From the NCBI RefSeq assembly GCF_000189635.1, contig NW_002476433.1, positions 496,001 to 560,000 on the forward strand: a stretch of 64,000 nucleotides of DNA. Direction: 5' to 3'. The notes under the pieces are model-generated. The model did no database searches and had not been told where the DNA came from. It was given only the letters and a program-made list of their open reading frames with translations. This stretch comes from Tetrahymena thermophila SB210. Lineage: Eukaryota > Ciliophora > Oligohymenophorea > Hymenostomatida > Tetrahymenidae. The position numbers and the translations under genes are program-made. Shown here one piece after another: positions 49,168-61,706 of the stretch (the first letter of the stretch is position 1; every line of letters starts with the position of its first letter).

Positions 49168-50806
49168 TCAAATAAGATTAGTTTTAATGAACCAAGAAAT
49201 GTAGTTAGATAACTTCTAGTTTTCAGCAGCTTCCTGCAATTGTTAAAATAGAATGTTATATTGATGGATGTTATGAATGGTAATGAGGATAGTTCCTGTT
49301 AATTCTTTGCATTTAATAAGGTGAGCAACATAAGCTTGTGTGTGATTTTAACAAGAATAGCATTAACATCCATCAGTGAATCCAATTAAACTTTCTTTAT
49401 ACTTTTCGTATTCAGTCATGTTGAAAATTTTGGGTTGCTTTACTTTTAATGCATTTAAAATTTCTTCGTTTGAGAGAGACTAGGTTTCTGCATAGTTTTT
49501 ATTATCAAAATCTAAGTTGAGAGCTTGGTGAGAATGTGCTAATTAATTGGGATAATCGACTTCAAAATAATCTATACCATGAGAAACACCCAAGAGGATA
49601 TCTTAGATAGTTCCCTTAGATGAATATACTGTATATAAACTCTCTTTATGTTCACCTAAATATTCCATAGTCAAAGCAATCTATCTAGCTTTTTCTTCAA
49701 TAGTTTCAGCACTTTCAGTACCATGAAGAACCACTCCATCAATATCTCTTTCAAGAGTCTTTTAAACACATTCTTTTCTTTACTCGTCAAATTGTCCTCC
49801 TTCAATTGATCCAAATATCAAAGTGGACTTTATTAAAAAAAGTTGATTAATTCTAAAAAGAATGATTTGAAAAAAGAATTTATTTTTTTATCAAATTACT
49901 ATATTATTTATAATAAATTTTATTAATTTTAACTAAAAAATATTTAGTGTATTTTTATTTGTTTTTCTTTAACTTAAAATATTCAAGAGAAAATCATTAT
50001 TTTTTTCTATTTTGAATATTTCCACTAAAATTATGTTATAGTTTTATTGCATCTATGAATCTTGTGATTGCCAATTTTTATACAAAAATTTAAGCGGATA
50101 ATCTTATAGATTGTTTACATGTCTAAAGAGTTGGGAAAGAAAAGATATTTGTGATATTATATATTATGTATGCATGTAGACAGTTTAATAAAGCAGTAAA
50201 TTTTAGCTCTAATTAAAAATAAATTAATTGTTAAGTTTAGTATTGTAAGCAATCTACCTTATCTGTGTGATTTTCATTTTCATCGCTGTTTCCATTAGAC
50301 TTGGGTCTGAAAATAGAAATAGCTTTGTCTAAGAAGCCGATTGTTTTTTCAACTGATCTTTTATGAGATTTTTTGCCTTTTCCTGTAGGAATTTCAGTAA
50401 GGGAGACAATAATATCAGGGTTAATCATTTTTGAAATTTTGTAATACTATTCATCAGAAACTTCGAAATAACCTCCTCTTGTAGTATAAAGTTTAATAGT
50501 ATCTGATTTTGAAGTGGCTTCCATTGTTTATTAAGGCTTATAGTAATCGATAGGAGATAAATATATAAATTTCTTAGGCTCTTCTTCTTTTGAGAAACCT
50601 ATATAGCTCTTGAAAGACTAATTTTGTTCTTTTAACACTTCAAATAGCTTTTCGCAATGCATAAAGTCACTTTGAGACACAATCAAGTGATTCAAATTTA
50701 AAGGTTCTGAATTATGATTAGTAAGTTGGTATAAAGTTCCTTTTCTTGTGTTCATAAAAAACCCAGGACTTTTTAGGGATTTTAAAACTTTTGGTTTGTA
50801 TGCCAT
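49168..50806 (-). CDS. QTRT2: Queuine tRNA-ribosyltransferase accessory subunit 2
   Basis: Two exons, 50258-50806 and 49168-49827 (402 residues, family about 400). QTRT2 pairs with the catalytic QTRT1 to exchange guanine for queuine at position 34 of GUN-anticodon tRNAs. In exon 1, NLNHLIVSQSDF and SLTEIPTGKGKKSHKRSVEK follow the family pattern (the KR.K-SV..-L-D region). In exon 2, IFGSIEGGQFDEQRKECVQK, GVSHGIDYFEVDYP and FTDGCQCYSCQNHTQAYVAH are diagnostic. The last is the CxCxxC zinc site, completed by a later His (ITIHNIH). The usual catalytic Asp pair of the TGT subunit is not evident, as expected for the accessory subunit. The segment 49828-50257 is the intron. Divergent to a SNARE gene. 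Confidence 0.9.
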
Positions 50807-52079
50807 TTCTACTATTAAATTTGCTTGAATTTGTTTATTTTAAATGTATTTATTATTTTTAGATTAATTAACAATTTAATAAAGATAAATAAACTCTTAG
50901 ATATAATAAAGAATAATATGCAAATAAATCAATAAATATTTTTTAATTCATATATTTATGTAAGAAATTCCTAAATAAATTTATATTTAAGAAACTATTT
51001 CTTATAAACTAAGTAGAGTTAAAAGAAAGCATATATATGCTTGCATATATATAAAATTATTTTTAAAATAATAATAAATAATTATTTGAATTATCTTTTT
51101 ATATTTTTTTTTCTTAACATTAACCAATGCAAGCAAATTCGTACTTAAATCAACTTTTAAATATTTTTTTTCTTTAAAAAATAATAATAAAATATTGAAA
51201 ATCTAAAAATTTTTAGAATTAAATTAAAATTATTCTTGCTTTTTATAATCACTTTTAAGATAATTTAAAATTTAATGAGATAAAATTATGAATTTTGTTA
51301 TCATTATTACACTTTTTTTTATGATTTTAGTTAAAAAATTTAATTTTTTTAAGTTTAATTTAATTTTTATTAATATTTAAAATAATTTGATTATAAATTT
51401 ATTTATTTTTCCATTAAAATATCATACTTAATTAATTCAATTACTTACATACTTACTTACTTAAAAACAGATAGTTAAAAATGATTTGGTTTTCATTTTC
51501 TTTTTAAATGTTTGTTAATTATATATAAAAAAAAAACAAGATTTAAATTTAAAATATAAAATAATTTAAATAAATTGTTTGGCAAAAGATACAAATGTTA
51601 CTGTTTATTAGTCCAAAAAATAATAATTTTTGGTAGATTGAATTAAATTTTACTAAAATTTTTTTATAATGTAAATTTTTTTATATTTTTACAAACTTTT
51701 TTGTTAATAAAAATCGTAGTTAAAATCCTACTTTTCTTTTTAAATTAAAAATATTAAAATAAATTAATTAATGTTTCTTTTTAATATCTATTTTTAATTA
51801 AAAGCTTTGTGGAAAAATTGTTTTGGTCATAATTTATTAAAAAAGCTAAATTCTATTATATTTTTTTACAAATTCTATCAAAAATTTGAATATATGATAG
51901 CAGAATATATCAAATAATTTGTTTATTTGTATTTTTGTTTGTCTATATTAACTATTTTAACTAGATAATATTAGTAAGGATTTGAATTTAGATAATAAAT
52001 AATTAACAAATCAATATATTTTTTAATTAAAAGTCAATTTATTTATTCAAAAAAAGATATCAGTAAATTATTATTTTTT
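50807..52079. promoter_or_regulatory. Divergent spacer QTRT2 / SNARE, 1.27 kb
   Basis: Very AT-rich, with an (ACTT)n run near 51447-51463. It holds both 5' flanks. No gene or defined motif seen. Confidence 0.4.
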
Positions 52080-52934
52080 ATGGCTGATATAGAAGATTTG
52101 AGAGCAGGTTTAGTCTCTCAATTAGAAAAATTAGAAAAGGAAATAGGTAGATTGGACTCTAAAGATCCAGTTTCAAGGAATAAAAGTATTAAAAAGTTAA
52201 ATGATTTTGTTAAGGAGGTAGAAAGCGATCTTAAGTAGTATGAAACAGAAGTTTTATCAGTTTCTGTAAAGCAAGCATAAAAATATTAAGAATCATTAAA
52301 ATAACTAAATGCAAAATATGAAAATTTAAAAAAGTCTTTTGAGTAAAAGAAAATTGCGGGCACTGATAGAGAGAGATTATTTAGAGGAATTAAAAAGATG
52401 GACGATAGAGACCCTTCTGAAATGCAAACAGAAGAAGTTATTCAAAGATTAAAAGAAACATAAGAAAATGATATAGAAGCTCTCCTTGGAATATAAGGAC
52501 ATGTAGAAAGATTTAATGAAATGGCAGATAATATAAATGCATAACTCGATGATTAAATAAGGAAGCTAGATCAAGTAAATGCGATAGCCAAAGATACAGA
52601 ATCTGAATTAAAAAGAACTTAAAGATTTATTAGATAATTCTTAAGGAATATATATACAGATAAAATACTTATATGCTTAATTGTATTAATATTCATTGCG
52701 ATAGTCACTCTTTTAATACTTAATATTACTGGCATTACAAAAAAGCTATCAAATAATGTAGATGTTGTTACAAAAAGTAATAATAATTCTTCGAATTCTT
52801 CTTCATCTGGTACTAACAGTGGAGGTAGTAGCAACACTAATACAGGAAAGAGATTTTTAAATTATGGGAATTCAAATAATTAGGTTTAAGTCATAAAAAT
52901 GCTAGGAGAATTTATAATGTCTATTTTAATTTGA
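52080..52934 (+). CDS. Qb-type SNARE (NPSN/Vti1-like) with extra luminal tail
   Basis: Intact single-exon ORF of 284 residues. Residues 1-120 are helical and rich in Lys/Glu, as in the N-terminal Habc-like bundle of Qb SNAREs. A heptad-repeat SNARE motif follows, from about 140 to 200 (ETQENDIEALLGIQGHVERF through DQIRKLDQVNAI), with Gln in NAQLDDQ at the expected zero layer. After RNIYTDKILICLIVLIFIAI comes a single membrane anchor near residue 205-225. Such proteins usually end a few residues after the anchor; here about 60 more follow, rich in Ser, Asn, Gly and Thr, which would lie in the lumen or outside the cell. Class Qb versus Qc is by resemblance only. Confidence 0.8.
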
Positions 52935-53382
52935 ATGTACAATATAACAAACTAAATATTATAAAAATCTATAAAAAATCTAAAATAAAATATACTTTAT
53001 TTATAAAGAAATTCTTTATTAGCGGATTTTTTGATGCATTTTATAAGCAAATTACATTAAAAATGAGTAAATTATTTAGAGCTATTCATCTAAAATTATT
53101 TAAAACTTGTAAAAAATAATTTGTAAATACCATTTTATTTATTATAAATATTAATATTTTTGGAGTAGTTCATTATTTAAAGTAATTTACTTTATTAAAT
53201 AAATATTTACAAAACTTTTTTAACAAAACATCTCAAAATTAATTTTGTGTAAAATAAATTTAATTTCCACTTTACATCATTTATTTAAAGGACTTAATTA
53301 AGAAAATTAATAAATATCAATCATGTTATTGAAAAAACTTTTAAAAGAGCATTCATATAAAGAAAGTTATCTGTCTACTCAA

Positions 53383-53421
<39 letters not shown>

Positions 53422-53914
53422 AAAAATATATTTAAAAATTACTTTGTTTTAGAACAATAAAAAATTAATTTTTCTGAAAAATCATGCTGAATTAATCAAG
53501 TTGCAAAAGAATTATATTTCTAATAGAATAAATATTCTTAATTATCATTTAATATGAATTTTAATTAGGTATAAAATTATTTTTTAAAGATTTTAACTAA
53601 AAATATTGTTATAAAAAGAAAAAGAATAAAGTTAATTATTTTTTTATTAAAAACTTAATAAATAAATAAATACATTAGTTTTAGGTAATCAGTTAGTCTT
53701 TAAAGATTTAAAATTAGTTACAAACAAAATTGATTATATATATATATATATTACATTGATAAATAATAATAGTTAATAGATAGCTTTTAATTTATAGTAT
53801 ATTTATTTTAAGTTAAGTAAGTAGGAAAGGATTTATTTTCAATTTAATATTGATGAAATTATTTTTTTTATTTATTTATAAAATAAATGAATTATTTTTG
53901 TTTAATTGTTTATT
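52935..53914. other. Intergenic, convergent genes, microsatellites
   Basis: AT-rich 3' flanks of the SNARE and transporter genes. Contains (AATA)10 at 53381-53420 and a (TA)n run at about 53735-53751. A 62-codon frame at 52931 begins inside the SNARE stop region and has random composition. Confidence 0.55.
53381..53420. repeat. (AATA)10 microsatellite
   Basis: Ten perfect AATA units in the 3' flank shared by two convergent genes. Confidence 0.95.
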
Positions 53915-55408
53915 TCAAGATAAACCAGTTTGTTATAATTAAATAATTGAGCTAACTAGGCCAGAAATTCCTCCAAGTAAACCAAATATTAAACAAACTC
54001 CACTGATGATATAAATCCAAATATTGGTGCTGAGGAACTCAATATTTGGTTTTGCTTATTCTGTTGCTTTTTCAACATCACCATTTTAGACTGAATTTAA
54101 AATTTTATCTTAGACTTTTCTTGCTTTGAAGTAAAGGAAAATTGGACAGCCATAAGTGAGGACAGTACAGAAAACGCATCCAGTGATATTGAAAACTGCA
54201 TTAATTTATGTAACATAGAGAGCCAAGAAAGTGAAAGAAAAGAAAATAACAGCTCTAGTGGTAAATTCTTAGAAGAAGCTCATGCATTTAGTGGCATCCT
54301 TAATAACATATTTGTTAATTATACGATCAAAGAATTTAACAACACAAAAAATGTAAAGTAAAATGCTTGCTAACTCAGCTAAACTGTATAAGAAAGCTAA
54401 AGCAGTACCTACACCTTTCATAGATCCAATGTTATCGAAAATAACAGCTTAAGTATCGGCTCCAAAAGCAACTTATCCAATAGCGCCAACTAGAATACCT
54501 AAGCTGGTGAAGATAATTAAATAGTATAATAAGACATAGTCAAATTATTTTTTATTTTTCATAGAAGCATGAACTTCTGTGTAAACACCATTGACATCGT
54601 AAGCAAATGAGAAAACACCAAATTATAATGGGAGTTAGCTGAAATCCCATTGAGTAAGTTTTGAGTATTATATATCTGTAGTATTGATCACGTATGCAGA
54701 TTTACCAACAATGACAAATAAAGTTACTACAGTAGCAGCTAAAGCAATGTATGTGAAAAATGAGAGCTTGTCAATTCTTTTGTACATAGATAGTGGGAGA
54801 TAGAGAGCAAGCATTATTGCCATAGTTATCATATGGTTAGGGAATGTGGGTTCGAGTGATTGGTAAATGAAAATAGCATAACCGAAACAAGTAGAGTATG
54901 AATAGATATATGTGCAAACTTATAAAAATATTTTAAAGCCTTCACCATAGAGCTTACCACCGCAAGCTTCGAGAGTAAGGTTTCTGTTAGTTGGATCTTT
55001 GGTATCAGTACTTTCTTAGAATCTGATAATTTTTGTGATAAGAATCCAACAATAATAGCAAACAATAGAACAGACAACCATGAAAAGTATACTTAAACCG
55101 ATACCGCAAGCCTAGAAAGTACTAGGAAGGAAAAGAATACCAGTACCGACACCACTCTTTAGAATTTATGCAGTAGCGCCTAAAATAGTACCTTTAGGTA
55201 CTTCTTCATTCTTAATTTCAGCTTCTGAAGCATAGCGAGTGATAGCTTCTGACTAAGCCAAACCAGTTGGATATGGCTTGTCTTTTAATTATTTATCTTC
55301 AGAAATGCCATTTTCTGTAATCATTTAAGTTTTAGATGCTTATTGTTGAAGATTTGGAGATTCTAATGCAGGCTAGGACTACTGCATTTCCAATTAAGGA
55401 TTTGACAT
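53915..55408 (-). CDS. Amino acid/auxin permease family transporter, paralogue 1
   Basis: Intact single-exon ORF of 497 residues with about 11 hydrophobic segments. The first, TILGATAQILKSGVGTGILF followed by LPSTFQACG, is the hallmark start of the AAAP family (helix broken by Gly, substrate site). Later come CTYIYSYSTCFGYAIFIYQS and PLQFGVFSFAYDVNGVYTEV, the conserved helix-6 region (in relatives FxFxGhxxxxxIE). GILVGAIGQVAFGADTQAVI and the FCVVKFFD region also fit. It is a secondary transporter of neutral or basic amino acids across plasma, contractile-vacuole or lysosomal membrane; the compartment is not predictable. The 75-residue cytoplasmic N-terminus is Gln/Ser/Glu-rich. It is a tandem relative of 61707-63146. 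Confidence 0.92.
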
Positions 55409-58400
55409 TTTAGATTTTTCAAGTTAAGGCAAGTTAAGTATGGCTTATCTTTTTTGAAATTATTGCGTATGAACTTTTTAATAAATCGATGATTAAAGAA
55501 TTTATGACTTAATTAAATTTTTATAGATTTTGGGAATTATTAATTCTCGCATTAGTAGCAAGCGGTTATTTGCTGAATGAAATTTATTAGGAATTAAAAT
55601 TTGTGGATATACCTTACAAAAAAGTATTTAATTGTTAGATGAGGAACTACTAGAACTTAACTATATCTATCTAACTATCGTCTATCAATTTATTTATCAA
55701 TGCATCAAATCTAAAAATTAATTAATTAATTCAGAGGCGCTCGTTGTTGCTCTAAAACTAATTAATATATTTATAAATTGTTTATTTATGAATTAAATAT
55801 TAAATGATTCATTCATTTGCTTAATTGCTTGCTATATAGTTTACTACTCCATAAAAAAAGAGCAGCCTCTCAAATAGAATTTATAAATTTTCAAATAATT
55901 GAGCGGGCCATAAACGAAAAATAAATTGATTATAAGAGAGGCTAATAATAATAGAGATAAATTAAATTAATTTATAACATATTTTGTAAACCAAATTTCT
56001 AAATTTATATTTTGGAACCAGTCAGTCAGTCTTTCTTCTTAAATCAAGTAGAACAATATTATTTAATTATTGATTTACGTTGTTATTTTCATATTTTAAT
56101 TTAGGTTATACTCACTATTTGATATAATAAATTAAATTAATCAATACAAACAAGAAGGGATGGAGGGAGTAGAGAAATTCTAGCATGAAACTAAAAAATT
56201 GTCTGAATAATTTGCTTTTTAAAATCTTTATTATTATTTTATTTGAAATTTTAATTAAAGATTTACGTCATCATTAAATATTAATAAATACCCAAAAGCC
56301 TACAAACTAGCTATCTTAGCAATATTTTTTTCTTACTCACTATCATGCTTTCTATTCTTAAAACTGTATTTTTTTAAATCTGGTTTATTTAACTTTCTAA
56401 ATATAGTGACAGCTAGCTATTTATAAAGTCAGCCAATTTTAACGTCATAATTTTAGGATCTGCAATTATTGTTCTCGTATTATATTAAGCTCAATCTACT
56501 TTTAAAATTGTATTTTGTCATTTTACTTTTCGTCATTCATCAACAAATATAAAAGAATTAAAATTATTGATATTATTGGAAGCTGTTTACAATGATAAGT
56601 ATTTATGCACCGGAATATAACAAAAGTTAAATTAAAATGTAATAATCAAAGATCATACGTAGGCAAATTAAAGACAATTATCAATCCTTCATTCAAAAAG
56701 CGATGTATTTTATTTCACGTAATAACAATAATTAATCATTAGCCTTGCTAAATTGACTCAATATGTCACTTTATTACACTATTTAAAATTGTAAAATTAA
56801 ATCTTTTACTGCCAAAAGTTTTTCTAATTGGAGCTTTTTTGGATTTTTGAAAGATTTGGCTTTTTGATTTTATTTATTTAGTAATATATTTTTCTGAAAT
56901 TTTCTAAAAATAATATTCTATTACCAATAAAAATGAGTCTTTAGTTAAGAAAATTCTGTATTTTTAGACAATTTGTAAGAAATTCAATAATTTGATTAAA
57001 ATGAATTGTAGATTCAAAAGACATATAAATGATTTTAATTTACAATTTTGAATTTTTCCTTGTAATTTATTTAAATAATTAACAATCATGATTTTATTAC
57101 TTCGATGGTATTTTTACAATTGTGAGAAATTTTCGATGCAGCTTAAATAAATATAATGCTCTTGCTGAAGAACTTTTTTATATTTTTGTCAAAAAATGAA
57201 TAGCAATTTTGTAGTTTTTTTTTACTAAGTATGATCAAAGTTTTAATTTGGTTGCGATTTCTTTAAAAATTAATAATATTTTTAGAGTTAAATGGTGGCA
57301 TGTAATTTAAAGTATTTTTTTTACATAATTAAAAATGTAAAGAGGAGACGTTCATTAGTTGTTAAGAAAATTTCATTTTTATTTTAGTAAAAATGTGATT
57401 CATTTAATACTACATCTTTTCTAGTAAATTATAAAAGAAATTAATAAAATCAGGGTTATACATGAATTATATCAGTTTGACAAATAATTTAAAAACCAAG
57501 CAAGACAGTTTTAATTTATAATTTTGATTGATTTCACAGTGGCCCTATGAAAAATTAACAAAAATGAATCTAAAATAACCAAATAGCGATTTTTTTAAAA
57601 TACTTTCGCTCCTGTTCTCAAAATTTGCTAAAGTATTCTCTAAAATTATTTAACTAAGCCATTTTTAATATTTTAGGGTTTCAATACTTTTACTTTGGGG
57701 AGATTTGGACAGTTTAGTTTATCGCAGCAAATAAATTTGAATTTTAATGTGATTTATTGAAATAAATAACAAATGATATCATATATTCAATAATAATATA
57801 TATCATCATTAAAGTTCATGAATTTAAAATAATACCATACAAAATTCAATAAATGGATATAAATTGATAAAATTAAACATTAAAGCAATTCTTAGATTTA
57901 GATGGTTTTGTAATTGCCAAACAACAAAATAAAATTGTTAAAACAAAGACTATAAAATATCATAATAATTAGAAAATTGAAAAATATATACGACTACTCA
58001 TTTTTTAATGTTATAGATTTATCAGAGAGCATAAATACTAGAACTTTTGTATTAAAATAACATTTAGAAAGAAGTAGATGAATCATTATTTAATTTACTA
58101 ATTAATTTTTTTCCTTTTGTTTATACATAATCTAATCTTTCTACTATATCAACTTTTTTTTAGTTTTTTCTATAAAAAAGTAAATAATAATTTTTTACAA
58201 ATTTGGCCTTTTTAAATATTCAGATTGTTGTTATTAATTGTTATCTTTTATATTAGAAAATTAAATTTTTTTTTTTTACAGCATATTTTTGCTTTTGATT
58301 AATATCTCATTAAAGTATCAATCAATTTTCTGTTTCCTTAGGAAACTATTTTTTTCTTAGAATTTTTTTATGATTATAAATGAGTTAGTGGGCCAGCTGT

Positions 58401-59858
58401 GTTTTTTATCAATTTTTTCTCAGATAATTAATCAAAAATTGATTAAAGCTCATTCACTAACTTCATGAATGAACCTTAAAATACATTTATGGTAAAAAAT
58501 CCTATTATCAATCAATTTAATATTTAAAATCTAAATAAAAGTAAAACATACAAATTTAAAAAGTACCACATTCAGATCAATAACCTATTTAGAAATAAAT
58601 AAATTAGGAATTTATAAATAGTTTGAAAAAATAATAAGAAAGTTGATAGGCGATTAAATTTTTAATTCAACAAACCATCTATTATAAAATACAGCCAAAA
58701 AGATTTTACTCAGTTTGATAATTTAAACAAAATTAAAATTATTTTTTGTATTTTTTTTCTAACAAATTAAAAAAATTAAAAATAATATTTATTAAAAAAT
58801 AAAAACAGAGCAGAGCTAGCTGGGGTATTTAACTTTTAAAAATCTTGCTTGTTTTAAAAATTAATATAAGTTTACAAATTTCAATTTTATTAATTTTTAT
58901 AAAGATGATAATAAATAAATAAATATCAATATCTCACTTTAAATTTAAATTATGATTTTTTTATTAACATAAAATATAAAATAAAAAGGTTGGCTTGCAA
59001 AAACTAGAGTGGGTTTGTTTAAATAAGTATATTATTTTTAAGTAAAATATATTTTTTAAGCTAATAAAATTTCAATTTTGATAGTAATTGAATAAATAAT
59101 TTTGAAAGGACAATAACTTTTGTAATATTTATATATTATTAGATTTATACACTAACACTAAATATATTTTTCTTAAATAGCTATATAAGATAAGATATTA
59201 TTATTTGTATATATTAGGCAATTTATTCAACATTGCTGAATGTTTGTTTCTCTAATAAAATTGCGAACACTGAATATTATAAATTTTTATTTTAAAAAAT
59301 ATGAATTCCAAATATGAAAAATTAAAATTTCAGATAATTTTCGATCTTTTCCTTGTTTGGGTACTTTGTTTACTTTTAAACTTTTAATTGATTTATTTAT
59401 TTATTTAAAATTTAAAAATAAATAATATTTTAAAATCACAAATTAAAGGATTGAACTTTATAAAGTTTTATAATTATAAATAAATAGTATAAATAACCTA
59501 CTATTTATTTTATTAAAACTCATTTCGGATGCCTATTCACTTTACTAAGATACTCGCTTATTTAATTATGAAATAAAATAGAAGAAAATAATTTATATTT
59601 TATCTTCTCAAAATCTTTTTATCATCTTATCATAAAAAAATTGTACTTATAAAATGTAGAGATAATAATATAAATTATGTAAAGAACCACAATCGGATTT
59701 AATCTAATTCGTTTTGATTTTTTTAATTAAATTAATTAATTAATTTACAATCTTTACAGCTATTTTAAATTTATAATAACATAAAAATAGAAAACTTTAT
59801 AAAAAATAATCTAAAGAAAATTGCACTAATTACAATTAATTTTTGATTGAAAGGTAAA
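55409..59858. other. Large intergenic region, 4.4 kb, no gene seen
   Basis: Lies upstream of the transporter (minus) and the ubiquitin-like gene (plus), hence a divergent spacer. It is AT-rich. The part 55.7-57 kb is slightly richer in G/C, with a TGA-free plus-strand frame of about 100 codons near 56290-56565, hydrophobic and without a start. With TGA as the only stop, runs of this length are expected by chance. No RNA gene recognised. Confidence 0.45.
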
Positions 59859-60347
59859 ATGTAAATATTTGTTAAAACTGTATTTGGTAAAATAATTACA
59901 CTTGATGTCTGTGAGTCTGATACAATTCAAAATATAAAGGCTAGAATATTTGATTTAGAAGGTATTCCAATAGAATAATAAAAGCTCTTAACACAAAAAT
60001 AGGGTTTGTTAGATCAAAAAACTCTTAAAGACTATGACATCTAAAATGAGGATACTTTGAATTTAGTATTTTGCTTAAAAGGTGGAATGCAAATATATAT
60101 TAAGACTTTAACAGGGTATACTATTACTTTAGATGTATCTGAGTCAGATACCATAGAAAATATTAAATATAAAATCCAACACAATGAGGGTATCTCATTT
60201 GATTAATAACGACTTATTTTTGGTGGAAAATCTCTTGAAAATTTGAGAACTCTTTCAGAATACAATGTCTCTCAAAATTATGTTTTGCATCTTGTTTTAA
60301 GTTTAAGAGGAGGCAAGTAAAACACATTAAATTGTAAAAAAAATTGA
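59859..60347 (+). CDS. Diverged tandem ubiquitin (two ubiquitin-like repeats)
   Basis: Single-exon ORF of 162 residues: two 76-residue ubiquitin repeats joined head to tail, plus a 10-residue tail ending in CKKN. Repeat 1 runs from [17 protein letters not shown] to LKGG. Repeat 2 runs from [17 protein letters not shown] to LRGG. Ubiquitin itself is nearly invariant, but both repeats differ at many places. Repeat 1 lacks Lys48 (Gln, with Lys at 47), Lys63 (Asn), Lys29 (Arg) and Lys33 (Leu), and Ile44 is Leu. Repeat 2 keeps Lys48 and Ile44 but has Tyr at 11, Asn at 33 and Gln at 63. Processing after each GG by ubiquitin hydrolases is possible. It may be a ubiquitin-like modifier, a non-cleaved di-ubiquitin adaptor, or a decaying polyubiquitin gene kept open. 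It lies between the two transporters. Confidence 0.9.
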
Positions 60348-61706
60348 ATCTCTTGAAAAATCTTTATGCTTAAGGAGTAGTATGGTTATCTAAAAAAAAT
60401 AATCTGTTTTTATTTAGTATTAAAGAGAAATAAATCATGGAATATTTGATTTTAAGTGAAAATAAATGGTTACCCAACTCAAGCTAAACTCAAAAAAAAG
60501 CTTTAACTAAATTTTGAATAATTAAAACTGTCTGAATGTATGTCTGTTAAAAAGTAATAAAATTCTTATTTGTGTCCAATAATTAAGAAATTAAATTTTC
60601 ATATTTTTAGAAAAATTTCAAAAAATAAGAAAAAATGTCAATTTATTATCATTCTTAAATAATATTATTATCATTAAATCGATCTAAAATAAAAAAATTT
60701 AATTAATTTAGACAGACAGTATTTACCTTTTTGAAAATATAAAATTGATAAATTAATAAAAAAAATATTAAACTATATTTGAATAAGAATTTTATAACAT
60801 ACTGTAACTAACTTTTCATATATTAAGAACAAACAACTTGGAAAAAACTAATTAATAAAAACATTTACAGTTTGTTTTTATTATATGAGCTATTTATGAA
60901 TGTAATCTTAATAAAAAAAATGAAAATTTTTGGTGTTTATTTTTTTTAATTAATTGGAGCTTAATTAATTAGGATTTAACTTATTCGCTAAAATTTAAAA
61001 AAGTCTACTAATCCTTTTAAAGTTTAAATAAAAGACTCATTTTAAATAAATCTAAACTACTTATTTTATTATATCTATTTTTTAAATTAAATTTTCTAAT
61101 AAAAATGTAAAAGTTTTTTTTTTTTCTTTCAAAACTTTTACTTAAAAATAATTAAAACAATTTTTTTGTGAAACTCTAAATCAAATTATTTTTAAAAATA
61201 AAATAAATAGTTTATTTAAATTAATTTCATGTAACTCTATTTCTTATGATCTAAAAAACAACTAATTTAAAATTTAAAGAATAAAATATAAGAGGAAAAG
61301 TGAGGTTTGGCGAATAATTTTTTACACCCAATTTTTAAAATCAATTTTTTAACTAAAAAATTGATTTTAAAAATTGGGTGTAAAAAATTATTCGCCAAAC
61401 CTCACTTTTCCTCTTATATAATAAAAATGTTTGAAGGTAGGTAGACAGTAAATTTGGGTTAAACTTTTAGTTTAATTACTTATAAAAAATTAAAATAAAG
61501 CCAAAAATTAATTAAAATGACTAAATAATAACATTTAACTTAGTAAAAATATGAATAAATTAATGAATAAAATAAATACAATCAAACTTCAAAATTTAAA
61601 CAAATTTGATATAAATAAATATAAAAGTAGATTTAATACTATGAATTTCATATTTTTACAAATATTTTTATTATTTTATATTTTATTAATTTTTTTATAA
61701 AATTTT
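60348..61706. other. Intergenic, convergent genes, holds long palindrome
   Basis: AT-rich 3' flanks of the ubiquitin-like gene and transporter paralogue 2. The palindrome at 61286-61419 is listed separately. No gene seen. Confidence 0.5.
61286..61419. repeat. Perfect inverted repeat, 66-bp arms, 2-nt loop
   Basis: Arm 61286-61351 and arm 61354-61419 are exact reverse complements over all 66 positions, separated only by AC (61352-61353). Each arm contains a GC-richer core (GTGAGGTTTGGCGAATAA and TTACACCCAATTTTTAAAA). Pairing stops immediately outside (61285 against 61420). It could form a long hairpin or cruciform. Origin unknown: a foldback-type element, a repair-made palindrome, or an assembly chimera. 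Confidence 0.97.

Noticed and set aside
56290..56565. TGA-free plus-strand frame of about 100 codons
   Set aside because: No start, hydrophobic and Leu/Phe/Tyr-heavy; with only TGA as stop such lengths are expected by chance in this composition.
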